Positions 41,106 through 49,677 of a stretch of 55,584 nt of DNA are shown one piece after another. The position numbers and the translations under genes are program-made. The stretch lies in NCBI GenBank assembly GCA_023443455.1, contig JAEZUE010000048.1:1-55584 (forward strand), written 5' to 3'. The stretch's first letter is position 1; every line of letters begins with the position of its first letter. The stretch comes from Verrucomicrobiota bacterium. GTDB lineage: Bacteria > Verrucomicrobiota > Verrucomicrobiia > Opitutales > Opitutaceae. The notes under the pieces were generated by a model. That model worked only from the letters and a program-made list of their open reading frames with translations. It was not told the DNA's origin and did not search any database.

Positions 41106-42536
41106 ATGAGCAGCCACGTTTCCGCCGAACTTCCCGAGCACTCCAAGGCGATCCTCGCCGAGGTGCAGCCGGCCCATCTGCCTCGCGCGGAGCTGATCGG
41201 CCACCGCCGCGACTTCGCCTGGATCACCGACAAGATCTGCTCGATCACCGAGTCGAAGACGCCCCAATGGTGGTGGGTCGCCTTCGGCCTCGCCTGCCTC
41301 GTCGCCTCGTTCACGGTCGCGGGTCTGGTCTATCTCGTCTCGACGGGCGTCGGCGTCTGGGGGCACGCCAATCCGGTCAACTGGGCGTGGGACATCGTCA
41401 ACTTCGTCTTCTGGATCGGTATCGGTCACGCCGGCACACTGATCTCGGCCATTCTCTGCCTCTTCCGGCAGAAGTGGCGCACGTCGATCAACCGGGCGGC
41501 CGAGGCGATGACCATCTTTGCCGTGTGCTGCGCCGGTCTGTTCCCTCTCTTCCACGTCGGCCGCGTCTGGTGGGCGTGGTGGCTCTTCCCGCTGCCCAAC
41601 GCCAATGCGATCTGGCCGCAGTTCCGCTCGCCGCTGCTGTGGGACGTGTTTGCCGTGTCGACCTACGCGACCGTGTCCACGCTTTTCTGGTACATGGGCA
41701 TGATCCCGGATCTCGCGACGCTGCGTGACCGGGCCAAGTCGAAGGCCAAACAGATCTTCTACGGCCTCTTCTCGATGGGCTGGCGCGGTTCGAACCGCCA
41801 CTGGCAGAACTACGAGATGGCGTACCTGCTGCTCGCCGCGCTCTCCACGCCGCTGGTGCTCTCGGTGCACACGATCGTGTCGTTCGACTTCGCCGTCTCG
41901 CTCATCCCCGGCTGGCACACGACGATCTTCCCGCCGTACTTCGTGGCCGGCGCGATCTTCTCGGGCTTCGGCATGGTGCTCACGCTGATGCTCCCGTTGC
42001 GCGCCATCTACAAACTCGATGATCTGATCACGCAGTACCACATCGATTGCATGTGCAAGATCACCTTGGCGACGGGTTCGATCGTGGGCTACGCGTACGC
42101 GATGGAGTTTTTCATCGCGTGGTACGGGGCCAACCCGTACGAGGGCTTCGCCTTCATCAACCGCGCGTTCGGCCATTACGCTTGGGCCTACTGGATCATG
42201 ATCAGCTGCAACGTCATCACCCCGCAGCTCTTCTGGTTCCGCAAGATCCGCGAGAACACCACGCTGGTCTGGATCCTCTCGATCTTCGTCAACGTCGGCA
42301 TGTGGTTCGAGCGCTTCGTGATCATCGTCACCTCGCTGGCCCGCGACTTCCTGCCGTCGAGCTGGGGCTACTACTCCCCGTCGGTCGTCGAGCTGTTCAC
42401 CTTCTTCGGCACCTTCGGCGTGTTCAGCGTGCTGTTCCTCCTGTTCCTGCGCTTCCTGCCGCTGATGGCGATGGCCGAGATCAAGGCCGTCTCGCCCCAG
42501 GCCGACCCGCACGCCGGCCACGGGGCCCACCACTGA
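41106..42536 (+). CDS. actC: Alternative complex III subunit C, NrfD/PsrC-like membrane protein
   Basis: A protein of 476 aa with about ten membrane helices. NrfD-family marks are present, for example WDIVNFVFWIGIGHAGTLIS, FPLFHVGRVWWAWW and VSFDFAVSLIPGWHTTIFPPY. It forms the quinol site with ActF and is anchored in the inner membrane. Typical C-terminal His-rich ending (HAGHGAHH). It starts 157 bp after actB, the one large gap in the operon, filled by the REPIN. Confidence 0.95.
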   Translation: MSSHVSAELPEHSKAILAEVQPAHLPRAELIGHRRDFAWITDKICSITESKTPQWWWVAFGLACLVASFTVAGLVYLVSTGVGVWGHANPVNWAWDIVNFVFWIGIGHAGTLISAILCLFRQKWRTSINRAAEAMTIFAVCCAGLFPLFHVGRVWWAWWLFPLPNANAIWPQFRSPLLWDVFAVSTYATVSTLFWYMGMIPDLATLRDRAKSKAKQIFYGLFSMGWRGSNRHWQNYEMAYLLLAALSTPLVLSVHTIVSFDFAVSLIPGWHTTIFPPYFVAGAIFSGFGMVLTLMLPLRAIYKLDDLITQYHIDCMCKITLATGSIVGYAYAMEFFIAWYGANPYEGFAFINRAFGHYAWAYWIMISCNVITPQLFWFRKIRENTTLVWILSIFVNVGMWFERFVIIVTSLARDFLPSSWGYYSPSVVELFTFFGTFGVFSVLFLLFLRFLPLMAMAEIKAVSPQADPHAGHGAHH

Positions 42537-42557
42537 GCCGCCCAACGCACCCGCGCC

Positions 42558-43091
42558 ATGAGCGAAAAAATCCACGGTTATCTCGCCGCCTTCGACACCC
42601 CGGCCGACATCATGCACGCGGCCGAGCAGGTGCGCGACGCCGGCTTCCAGCGGTGGGACGTCCACACGCCGTTCCCCGTGCACGGCATGGACAGCGCGAT
42701 GGGCCTGAAGCGCTCGCGCGTCCAACGCTTCACGCTGCTCGGCGGCATCACCGGTTTCACCACCGGCATGCTGATGATCTATTTCATGAACGCGTTCGAC
42801 TACCCCCTGATCGTCGGCGGCAAGCCGATGTTCAGCCCGATGTTCGCGTTCCCCGTCTCGTATGAACTCACGATTCTCCTGGCCTCCTTCGGCACGCTCG
42901 GGGGCATGTTCTTCTTCAACCGCCTGCCGATGCACTACCACCCGGTCATGAAGGCCGACACGTGGTCGCGCGCGACCGACGACCGCTTCTTCATCGCGAT
43001 CGACGCCGACGATCCCCGCTTCGACGCGGAGAAGACCCACGCCTTCCTCGCCGACATCGGCGGCAAGGACATCGTCGCGCTCGAGCCCTGA
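42558..43091 (+). CDS. actD: Alternative complex III subunit D (DUF3341)
   Basis: A protein of 177 aa with an N-terminal soluble part (AAFDTPADIMHAAEQVRDAGF) and two membrane helices at about 60-80 and 98-120, typical of ActD. It starts 21 bp after actC. It binds next to ActC in the membrane and stabilises the complex. Confidence 0.93.
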   Translation: MSEKIHGYLAAFDTPADIMHAAEQVRDAGFQRWDVHTPFPVHGMDSAMGLKRSRVQRFTLLGGITGFTTGMLMIYFMNAFDYPLIVGGKPMFSPMFAFPVSYELTILLASFGTLGGMFFFNRLPMHYHPVMKADTWSRATDDRFFIAIDADDPRFDAEKTHAFLADIGGKDIVALEP

Positions 43092-43102
43092 CGCCCGCCA
43101 CC

Positions 43103-43723
43103 ATGCGCTACGCCTACTACGCCCTCGTTTTTGTCGTCGTCGCCGTCGTCTCGCTCGCCGGTTTCCGCGGCTGCACCTCGACGCGCAACCCGATCGAGCT
43201 CTTCGACGACATGGTGCGCCAGCCGAAGTACAAGGCCCAGAGCCGTTCCGAGTTCTTCGCCGATGGCCGCACGGATCGTCCGCTTCCGCCCAACACCGTG
43301 GCGCGCGGCGAACTCCAGGACGACGACCACCGCTACCGCGGCAAGGCCGCCGACGGCTCCTTCGCCTCCGGTTTCCCCGCCAGCCTGCCGGTTACCCACG
43401 AGCTCGTGGCGCGCGGCCAGCAACGCTACACGATCTACTGCGCTCCCTGCCATGGTGGGCTCGGCGACGGCCAGGGCATCACCAAGCCCTATGGGATGAC
43501 GGCCACTCCGACCTATCATGACGATCGCCTGCGCACCATGCCCGAAGGCCAGATCTTCAACACGATCACCAATGGCTTGAATACAATGATGTCCTACGCC
43601 GACAAGCTGCCGGCCGACGACCGCTGGGCCGTGATCGCGTACATGCGGGCGCTCCAACGCTCCCAGAACGGCCGTGAGGCCGACGTGCCCGCCTCCGCCC
43701 GCACCCAACTCGGACTGCAATGA
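43103..43723 (+). CDS. actE: Alternative complex III subunit E, mono-haem cytochrome c
   Basis: A protein of 206 aa with an N-terminal lipoprotein-like signal (FRGC, Cys 24 region) and one CAPCH haem site near residue 112. MPEGQIFNTITNGLNTMMSYADKL carries the Met ligand. This is ActE, the periplasmic haem c protein that hands electrons on from the complex. Starts 11 bp after actD. Confidence 0.93.
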   Translation: MRYAYYALVFVVVAVVSLAGFRGCTSTRNPIELFDDMVRQPKYKAQSRSEFFADGRTDRPLPPNTVARGELQDDDHRYRGKAADGSFASGFPASLPVTHELVARGQQRYTIYCAPCHGGLGDGQGITKPYGMTATPTYHDDRLRTMPEGQIFNTITNGLNTMMSYADKLPADDRWAVIAYMRALQRSQNGREADVPASARTQLGLQ

Positions 43724-43756
43724 TGCTGCATCTCGACACAGTACTCTCGCTTGCGG

Positions 43757-43848
43757 GTAGGTCCGGTCTTCGACCGGATTTGGCGGACGTTGTCTTCTCC
43801 GCTGACTTGGGTGCAAGGGGACCGGTCGGAGACCGGCCCTACTTTGGC
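43757..43848. repeat. REPIN-like pair between actE and actF
   Basis: Left half GTAGGTCCGGTCTTCGACCGG (only its first 20 are used here) and right half ACCGGTCGGAGACCGGCCCT face each other with about 35 bp between. Both contain ACCGGTC-type palindromes and the same CCTACTTTGG-like flank. A single half occurs at 12122-12150. It fills the 169-bp gap before actF. Confidence 0.7.
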
Positions 43849-43892
43849 CCGACAGTCGGCCCCAACCCTAGTTGCTTTCTTCGCTCCCACTC

Positions 43893-45170
43893 ATGAGCGC
43901 CTCCGCCGCCACCGTTTCCTCCGTTCCCGCCGCCCCGGCTCTTGCCGGTTCGACGCTCCCGCTCGGGATCGGCATCGTCGGCCTTGTGGTCGCCGCCGCC
44001 GGTTTCGTCGTCGACGGCCCGCAGGCCGCCGCCACCGGTTGGCTCACCGCGATGGTGTTCTGGACCGGCATCGCCGTGGGCATGCTGTTTCTGATCATGC
44101 TCGGCTACATTTTCGACGCCGGTTGGAGCGTCGTGCTGCGCCGCCAGGCCGAGCATGCGGTATCCGTTTTCAAGTGGCTCGCGGTCCTGTTTCTCCCGCT
44201 GCTTCTCCTGACCTGGTTCTACCAGCCGGACCTGCTCTGGCGTTGGATGAATCCCGACTTCGACCTCGCCGCGGTCGGCGGCCACGGCACGGTGGCAACC
44301 GACATTCTCTACGGCAAAAAGTCCGGTTTTCTGAGCATGGGCGGATTCACGCTTCGCGCCGTGGCGTACTTCGCCATCTGGATCGGCCTCGCCGCCGTCT
44401 TCCGCCGCAACTCCTTCTTTCAGGATGCCGACGGCGACCCGAAGTGGACCATCTCGTCGCGCAAGTGGGCCGCCGCCGGTCTCGCGCTCACCGCACTCTC
44501 GGCGACGTTCGCCGCGATCGATTGGGTGAAGAGCCTCGAGTACCACTGGTTCTCGACGATGTATGGCGTCTGGTACTTCGCCAATGGCATGCGCGGCGCG
44601 CTCTCGGTGATGGCGATCATCTGCATCGTCGGTCTCGCGAAGGGATCGTTCACCGGCGTGGTCAACCGCACGCACCTCTACGATGTGGGCAAGCTCATGT
44701 TGGCCTTCACGGTCTTCTGGGCCTACATCACATTCTCGCAGTACTTCCTCATCTGGAACGCGAATGTGCCGGAGGAAACCTTCTGGTACAACCTGCGCGA
44801 GGTCCTGCACAACGGTGAGGCCAGCCAGTGGAAGTACGTCGGCTTCTTCATCGTCTTCGGCCACTTTCTCGTGCCGTTCCTCTACCTGCTCAGCTACAAA
44901 GTGAAGGTGGTGCCGAAGCTGCTCACCCCGATCGCGCTCTGGATCCTGCTCACGTCGCTGGTCGACGTCTGCTACAACATCCTGCCGTTCCGGCGCGACG
45001 CCGCCGGCGATCCGCTGCCGTTCCTCAATCTCCAGCTCGTCTGGGTGCTCGCCGCCGTCATCGGCGTGGGTGGCGTCTGTGTCTGGGCCTATCTGCGCAG
45101 CTTCCCGACCACCAAGCTCATCCCGATCCGCGATCCCCGCATCCAGGAGTCGCTCCAGCATCGCGAGTGA
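43893..45170 (+). CDS. actF: Alternative complex III subunit F, NrfD-like membrane protein
   Basis: A protein of 425 aa with about ten membrane helices; start ATG at 43893 (an upstream in-frame ATG at 43872 lacks support). Landmarks are AAGFVVDGPQAAATGWLTAMVFWTGIAVG, SLEYHWFSTMYGVWYFANGMRG and FWAYITFSQYFLIWNANVPEE (fragments only). It is the paralogue of ActC and completes the quinol-binding membrane part of alternative complex III. Confidence 0.93.
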   Translation: MSASAATVSSVPAAPALAGSTLPLGIGIVGLVVAAAGFVVDGPQAAATGWLTAMVFWTGIAVGMLFLIMLGYIFDAGWSVVLRRQAEHAVSVFKWLAVLFLPLLLLTWFYQPDLLWRWMNPDFDLAAVGGHGTVATDILYGKKSGFLSMGGFTLRAVAYFAIWIGLAAVFRRNSFFQDADGDPKWTISSRKWAAAGLALTALSATFAAIDWVKSLEYHWFSTMYGVWYFANGMRGALSVMAIICIVGLAKGSFTGVVNRTHLYDVGKLMLAFTVFWAYITFSQYFLIWNANVPEETFWYNLREVLHNGEASQWKYVGFFIVFGHFLVPFLYLLSYKVKVVPKLLTPIALWILLTSLVDVCYNILPFRRDAAGDPLPFLNLQLVWVLAAVIGVGGVCVWAYLRSFPTTKLIPIRDPRIQESLQHRE

Positions 45171-45238
45171 TCGGTGTCCATCGACCCAACTGCATGATCC
45201 AGCAACCAACAGTCTACCGGAACTTCGCCTCTTTGGGC

Positions 45239-45297
45239 GTGGCGCAGGCGTCCCTGCCTGCGGGATCCGGTATCGCAGGCACGGAGGCCTGCGCCAC
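45239..45297. repeat. Palindrome pair downstream of actF
   Basis: The arm at 45239-45262 (GTGGCGCAGGCGTCCCTGCC first 20) pairs with 45274-45297 over 24 bp with two mismatches and an 11-nt loop. The left arm is the exact reverse complement of the 24-mer inside the pseudouridine synthase gene (27052-27075). It lies in a 166-bp spacer inside the operon. Confidence 0.85.
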
Positions 45298-45336
45298 GGC
45301 TGGTTAGTTGTTTCCTCCGAAACCGAGTTTCCGCGT

Positions 45337-45675
45337 ATGTCCGCTTCCGCATCTTCCGCTCCCGCCCGTAGCAGCCTCGCCCTCACGATCGGGGTGGTGC
45401 TCGTCTGCTTCCTCGTGTTCGCCGGCATCGTTCTTGTCACGCTGCGCGTCAGCAAACCGACCACGACCGTCGACCTGTCGAAGATCGATCAGGCCGACCA
45501 ATGGAAATACACGGTCGAGGGCAGGGCGGCTCGTCTTGCCGAAAACCGCGGTCGCGAACAGACGGCGGCGACCACCTACGACTGGGTCGACAAACCCGCC
45601 GGCGTTGTCCGCCTCCCGATCGAGCGGGCGATGGAGCTGGTGGTCGCCGAGCAGGGGAGACCGGCCGCCCGCTGA
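45337..45675 (+). CDS. Small membrane protein between actF and ccoS
   Basis: A protein of 112 aa with one membrane helix at about 15-37, then a periplasmic-type stretch ending TYDWVDKPAGVVRLPIERAMELVV. A WVD..AGVVR.PI..AM motif of this sort is found in small proteins beside cytochrome oxidase genes, in my recollection, so it is probably an assembly or accessory subunit. It starts 166 bp after actF and 2 bp before ccoS. Function unproven. Confidence 0.75.
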   Translation: MSASASSAPARSSLALTIGVVLVCFLVFAGIVLVTLRVSKPTTTVDLSKIDQADQWKYTVEGRAARLAENRGREQTAATTYDWVDKPAGVVRLPIERAMELVVAEQGRPAAR

Positions 45676-45677
45676 TC

Positions 45678-45932
45678 ATGGGATACGGAGCCTATACCTT
45701 CGTCGTCGTGCTGGCCGCCGCGGTCATGGCCTCGGCGGTTTATGCGTTGTATTGGGCGGTGAAGACCGGCCAGTTCCGGAACTTCGAAAAGGGCGCCACG
45801 GCGATCTTCGACGACGAGGAACCCGAGGGCCACCCGACCGATTTCTTTCCCCAGAAGCGCAAAAAGAAGGGTAGGGCGAACCGTCCCGGCGAGCCGCGGC
45901 TTGGCGGGGATGCCCCGCACTCCCAGTCCTAA
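45678..45932 (+). CDS. ccoS: Cytochrome oxidase maturation protein, cbb3-type (CcoS/FixS)
   Basis: A protein of 84 aa with one membrane helix (about 5-25) and the CcoS motif ALYWAVKTGQFRNFEKGATA followed by IFDDEEP. CcoS helps insert copper and haem into the oxidase. Its place immediately before ccoN fits. The last part is Lys/Arg/Pro-rich and longer than in most members. Confidence 0.88.
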   Translation: MGYGAYTFVVVLAAAVMASAVYALYWAVKTGQFRNFEKGATAIFDDEEPEGHPTDFFPQKRKKKGRANRPGEPRLGGDAPHSQS

Positions 45933-45952
45933 TTTCAGCCCCAGATTCTCCG

Positions 45953-47473
45953 ATGAGTTCCGCCGATCCCAGTTTCGCCGCCTCGATCAAACCCGGCACC
46001 GCCGAGGCCAGCGCCGAGCCTGCGCTGCTCTCCGAGATTGACGCGTCCACGCGGCGCCCGGTCTTCCTGTTCCTTTGTGCCGCGCTCGCTTGGCTCCTGC
46101 TCGGCACGGTCTTCGCGCTCGCCGCTTCGATCAAGCTCCACAACCCGTCGTTCCTCGGCCAGGCCGAGTGGCTGACGTTCGGCAACGTGCGCACCGCGCA
46201 CCTCAATTCCGTGGTCTACGGTTGGGCGACCAACGCCGCGTTCGCCGTCGCGTTGTGGATCATGGCGCGCCTCTCCCGCACCAAGGTCCGCCACCTCGGC
46301 ATCCTCGATGTGGCCGGTCTCTTCTGGAATCTCGGCGTGGCGATCGGCATCGTCGGCATCCTCAAGGGCGACTCGACGTCGATCGAATGGCTCGAATTTC
46401 CGTCGTACGCGACGCCGCTGCTGTTCGTCGCCTACGCGCTCATCGGCATCTGGGCGATCATCGCCTTCCGCTTCCGCCAATCGGGGCACGTGTATGTGTC
46501 CCAATGGTACCTGCTCGCGGCGCTGTTCTGGTTCCCGTGGCTCTACTCGATCGCCCAGCTGATGCTGATCTGGACGCCGGTGAAGGGCGCGGTGCAGCCG
46601 TTGGTCAACTGGTGGTTCGCCCACAACGTGCTTGGCCTCTGGTTCACGCCGATCGGTCTGGCGACGATCTACTACCTGATCCCGAAGGTCCTCGGTAAGC
46701 CGATCCACAGCTACTATCTCTCGGCGCTCGGCTTCTGGTCGCTGGCTCTCTTCTACAACTGGGCCGGCGTGCACCATCTTATCGGCGGCCCGATCCCGGC
46801 CTGGGTGCTCTCTGCCGGCATCGTCGCCAGCCTGCTCATGGTCATCCCGGTAGTCGTCACCGGTATCAATCATCACGTGACGATGGTCGGCAGTTTCGGC
46901 CGGCTCGCCGACAGCCCGACGCTGCGCTTCATCGTCTTCGGCGGGGTGAGCTACACGCTCACGAGCCTCATCGGCTCCGCGATGGCGGTGCGGTCCTTCA
47001 ACGAGTTGGCGCACTTCACGCACTTCACCGTGGCCCACGCCCACCATGGCCTCTACGCCTTCTTCACCATGGTGATGTTCGGCGCCATCTACTACATGAT
47101 GCCCCGCCTCACCGGCCGCGAATGGCCGTCGGCTCCGCTCATCTCCGCACACTTCTGGTTCTGCGCCGTCGGCATCACGATCTACGTGGTCGGGCTGAAG
47201 ATCGGCGGCCTCATCCAGGGCTGGGAGATGATCGCTACGACCAAGGATGCCAATGGCGACGTCGCCCTGAAGTTCCCGATCTTCCTCGATATCGTGAAGA
47301 GCACGATGCCGTACCTGCTTTCGCGCAGCCTGGCGGGCATGATGATCACGATCGGCCATCTCGCCTTCGCCGTGCACTTCGTCTGGATGCTGCTGCAGCC
47401 GCGCGCCGTCGCCGGTTCCCAGCCTCTCCGCCTCACCCCCGCTTCCGCCGCCACCACGGCCTCCCGCGCATGA
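45953..47473 (+). CDS. ccoN: cbb3-type cytochrome c oxidase subunit I
   Basis: A protein of 506 aa with 12 membrane helices. Haem and copper ligands are carried by RTAHLNSVVYGW, the YNWAGVHHLIGGPIPAWV block, VVTGINHHVTMVG and FTVAHAHHGLYAFFTMVMFG (fragments). This is CcoN, the proton-pumping, oxygen-reducing subunit of cbb3 oxidase, used at low oxygen. ccoO follows with ATGA overlap (47470-47473). Confidence 0.95.
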   Translation: MSSADPSFAASIKPGTAEASAEPALLSEIDASTRRPVFLFLCAALAWLLLGTVFALAASIKLHNPSFLGQAEWLTFGNVRTAHLNSVVYGWATNAAFAVALWIMARLSRTKVRHLGILDVAGLFWNLGVAIGIVGILKGDSTSIEWLEFPSYATPLLFVAYALIGIWAIIAFRFRQSGHVYVSQWYLLAALFWFPWLYSIAQLMLIWTPVKGAVQPLVNWWFAHNVLGLWFTPIGLATIYYLIPKVLGKPIHSYYLSALGFWSLALFYNWAGVHHLIGGPIPAWVLSAGIVASLLMVIPVVVTGINHHVTMVGSFGRLADSPTLRFIVFGGVSYTLTSLIGSAMAVRSFNELAHFTHFTVAHAHHGLYAFFTMVMFGAIYYMMPRLTGREWPSAPLISAHFWFCAVGITIYVVGLKIGGLIQGWEMIATTKDANGDVALKFPIFLDIVKSTMPYLLSRSLAGMMITIGHLAFAVHFVWMLLQPRAVAGSQPLRLTPASAATTASRA

Positions 47474-48108
47474 ACAAAGGACCGCTCCTCTTCCTCGGGA
47501 TCTTCCTCACGCTCGCGTTCTCGTGGTCGGGCATCATCCTGACCAACCACCTGACCGTCGGGCGGATCGGCACCTACGTCGACGCCGACACGGGGACCGC
47601 GTTTCCGCAGCAGGTGCCCGGCCTCGCGCAGCAGGGCAAGCTCGTGTACCAGCAGCTTGGTTGCATCTATTGCCACACGCAGCAGGTGCGTCGGCCGGGT
47701 TTCGGCACCGACGATCTCCGCGGCTGGGGCGAACGCCAGAGCGTGCCGCGCGACTACGTGCAGCAGGATCGTCTGTTCCTTGGCACCATGCGCACCGGCC
47801 CCGACCTCATGACGGTCGGTTCGCGCCCGCTCAACGCCGACTGGCACTACAAGCACCTGCTCGACCCGCAGCTGGTCTCGCCCGGTTCGAACATGCCGCC
47901 GTTCGCCTTTCTTTTCGAGACGCGCAAGATCGTGGGCCAGCCCTCGCCGAAGGCGATCCACGGGCTTCCGGCGCCGTACGCGCCGCCGGCTGGCCACGAG
48001 CTGGTGCCGTCGCATCGGGCGGAGGCGCTGGTCGCCTATCTGCTGAGCTTGAAACACGAGTTCGACTATCCGGAGTCGATCCCGGTCAACACCGCTGCGG
48101 GGAACTAA
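47470..48108 (+). CDS. ccoO: cbb3-type cytochrome c oxidase subunit II, mono-haem
   Basis: A protein of 212 aa with one N-terminal membrane helix (about 5-24) and one CIYCH haem site (residue about 64), followed by TQQVRRPGFGTDDLR and a Met-containing NMPPFAFLF. This is CcoO (FixO), which receives electrons from CcoP or a soluble cytochrome. The ATG overlaps the ccoN stop. Confidence 0.93.
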   Translation: MNKGPLLFLGIFLTLAFSWSGIILTNHLTVGRIGTYVDADTGTAFPQQVPGLAQQGKLVYQQLGCIYCHTQQVRRPGFGTDDLRGWGERQSVPRDYVQQDRLFLGTMRTGPDLMTVGSRPLNADWHYKHLLDPQLVSPGSNMPPFAFLFETRKIVGQPSPKAIHGLPAPYAPPAGHELVPSHRAEALVAYLLSLKHEFDYPESIPVNTAAGN

Positions 48109-48111
48109 GCG

Positions 48112-48747
48112 ATGAGCGACGCCAACCAGCCTCCCACCGATCCCACGCCCGCCCACGAGCGCGAGAATCCCGAGCCGCACGAGGAACAGAACTTCCCGTC
48201 GCTGCTGCTGCTGTTCCTCTGCAGCGTGCTCGTCTTCGCCAGCGCCCTCTACCTGCAGCGCTACTCCGGCGGCTTCTCGCCGCTCGTCTACAACGAGGAG
48301 GTGCAGGGCGGCGGTGCTGCCGGCGGCGGTGTCGCCGCCGCGGTCGATCCGATCGCCGCGGGCCGGAAACTGTATCTCCAGAATTGCATGACCTGTCACC
48401 AGACCAACGGGCAGGGGCTGCCGGGCACCTATCCGCCGCTCGCCGGGTCCAATTGGGTCAACGGCAACGAGGAAGCGATCGTGCGCGTCCTCATCCACGG
48501 CCTCACTGGTCCGATCGTGGTGAACGGCCAGCCGTACGGCTCGGCCGCGATGCCCGCCTTCGGCCCGCTCGGCTCGAACTGGAAGGACGAGAAGATCGCG
48601 TACGTGCTCACCTACATCCGCCAGGAGTGGGGCAACCAGTCGGCCCCGGTGACCACGGAGACGGTCGCCCGTATTCGCGGCGCCACCGCCGACCGCAACA
48701 AGGCCTGGACTGCGCCCGAATTGGCCGAGTTTCTCCCCGCGGAGTAG
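48112..48747 (+). CDS. Membrane-anchored cytochrome c, CcoP-like, one haem
   Basis: A protein of 211 aa: a soluble N-terminus, one membrane helix at about 30-50, a Gly/Ala-rich linker, and a C-terminal cytochrome c domain with CMTCHQTNGQGLPGTYPPL and Met in SAAMPAFGPLG. CcoP normally has two haems and a two-helix membrane part; this one has one. It is the likely electron entry subunit of the oxidase, taking over from ActE. Starts 3 bp after ccoO. Confidence 0.85.
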   Translation: MSDANQPPTDPTPAHERENPEPHEEQNFPSLLLLFLCSVLVFASALYLQRYSGGFSPLVYNEEVQGGGAAGGGVAAAVDPIAAGRKLYLQNCMTCHQTNGQGLPGTYPPLAGSNWVNGNEEAIVRVLIHGLTGPIVVNGQPYGSAAMPAFGPLGSNWKDEKIAYVLTYIRQEWGNQSAPVTTETVARIRGATADRNKAWTAPELAEFLPAE

Positions 48748-48895
48748 GGCTTGTGCCGCGACTGCACGCTCGGCGGTGGGGTTGGTGGCTGGCCTACCTG
48801 TCGTGCCGACGCGACGCTGCGAAGTGCTCGAATGGGGTGGCGGAGCGACCGTGGCCGGCCAGGTCCGCCCCCCGAATCGTTTCAGCGCGGACGGC

Positions 48896-49207
48896 TCAGC
48901 TGCAGCCGCAGCGGTCGGTCGCGCATTCCGGCTCGCGGTCGTTGGGCTGCACCAGCTTCTGGTCGAGCAACCAGGTCTCGAGCTCTTCGCCGCTGATGTC
49001 CGCGAGCATCTGTCCGTTGATCTCGACGCAGGGGCTCAGGCGCTGGCCGCTCTTGAGGACCATCTCGGCATATTGGTCCGGGTCGTTGATGATATCCCGG
49101 TCTTCGTAGCCGAGGTCGTATTTCTTGAGGATGGCGCGAACCCCTCGGCTCCAGCCGCAGGTGGGCTTGAGGTAGGCGACGATCGTGAGTGTTTCGGTGG
49201 AGGCCAT
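48896..49207 (-). CDS. Glutaredoxin-like protein with Cys-rich tail
   Basis: A protein of 103 aa, start ATG at 49207. The thioredoxin fold has the active site PTCGWS at 15-20, with Cys17 as the only redox Cys there (CGWS), so it is monothiol-like, and the cis-Pro region SPCVEINGQ follows. The end, CATDRCGCS, adds three Cys that could bind metal or a second redox step. It is convergent with the oxidase operon. Role in thiol redox or oxidase assembly not shown. Confidence 0.85.
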   Translation of the reverse strand: MASTETLTIVAYLKPTCGWSRGVRAILKKYDLGYEDRDIINDPDQYAEMVLKSGQRLSPCVEINGQMLADISGEELETWLLDQKLVQPNDREPECATDRCGCS

Positions 49208-49677
49208 GTGTTCTGTCAGTGTTGTTGGTTGGTAGGTTGACCGGTCCCCCGGCGTGGTAGCACCTGGTGGAAACGGGCGGGCACCATGCACCATTTCGTG
49301 CCGGATGCCAGCGTGTGCGGCGATTCTGTCCGCAGCGCCCGGCGCACGTTGCCTGGCGTGGGAAAGGGGCCGACCGACACCCATGCGGGACTGTCCCGTG
49401 GTGTGATCGGTGTTTCAGTACGCATGATCGCGTTTGCCGGGCAACGCCTCGGCTTCGCCCAGCTGCACCGGAGGGAAATGAACGTCACGCCCCCGCCCGA
49501 AGTGCTGTCTCCGCGGCCCACGTTCAAGTTCCCCTTGCCGGCCGGTGCCATCCTGCTTGGGGGACGAAGGTCGATGTCGCTGGTCGCGAGGCCTTCGCGC
49601 TGCCCCCGTTGCTGGTGCCGTGGGTGCGGGTTTCGGGAGCCCGGAGCGACGCCCCTGGCCGGTGTGTGCCCCGTGGT
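49208..49677. other. 470-bp gap with no supported gene
   Basis: Open frames exist on both strands (the longest plus-strand one is 49286-49681, 131 codons) but none shows family motifs, a ribosome site or coding-like codon bias. The sequence is GC-rich and seems non-coding. It includes the promoter of the glutaredoxin gene. Confidence 0.5.
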
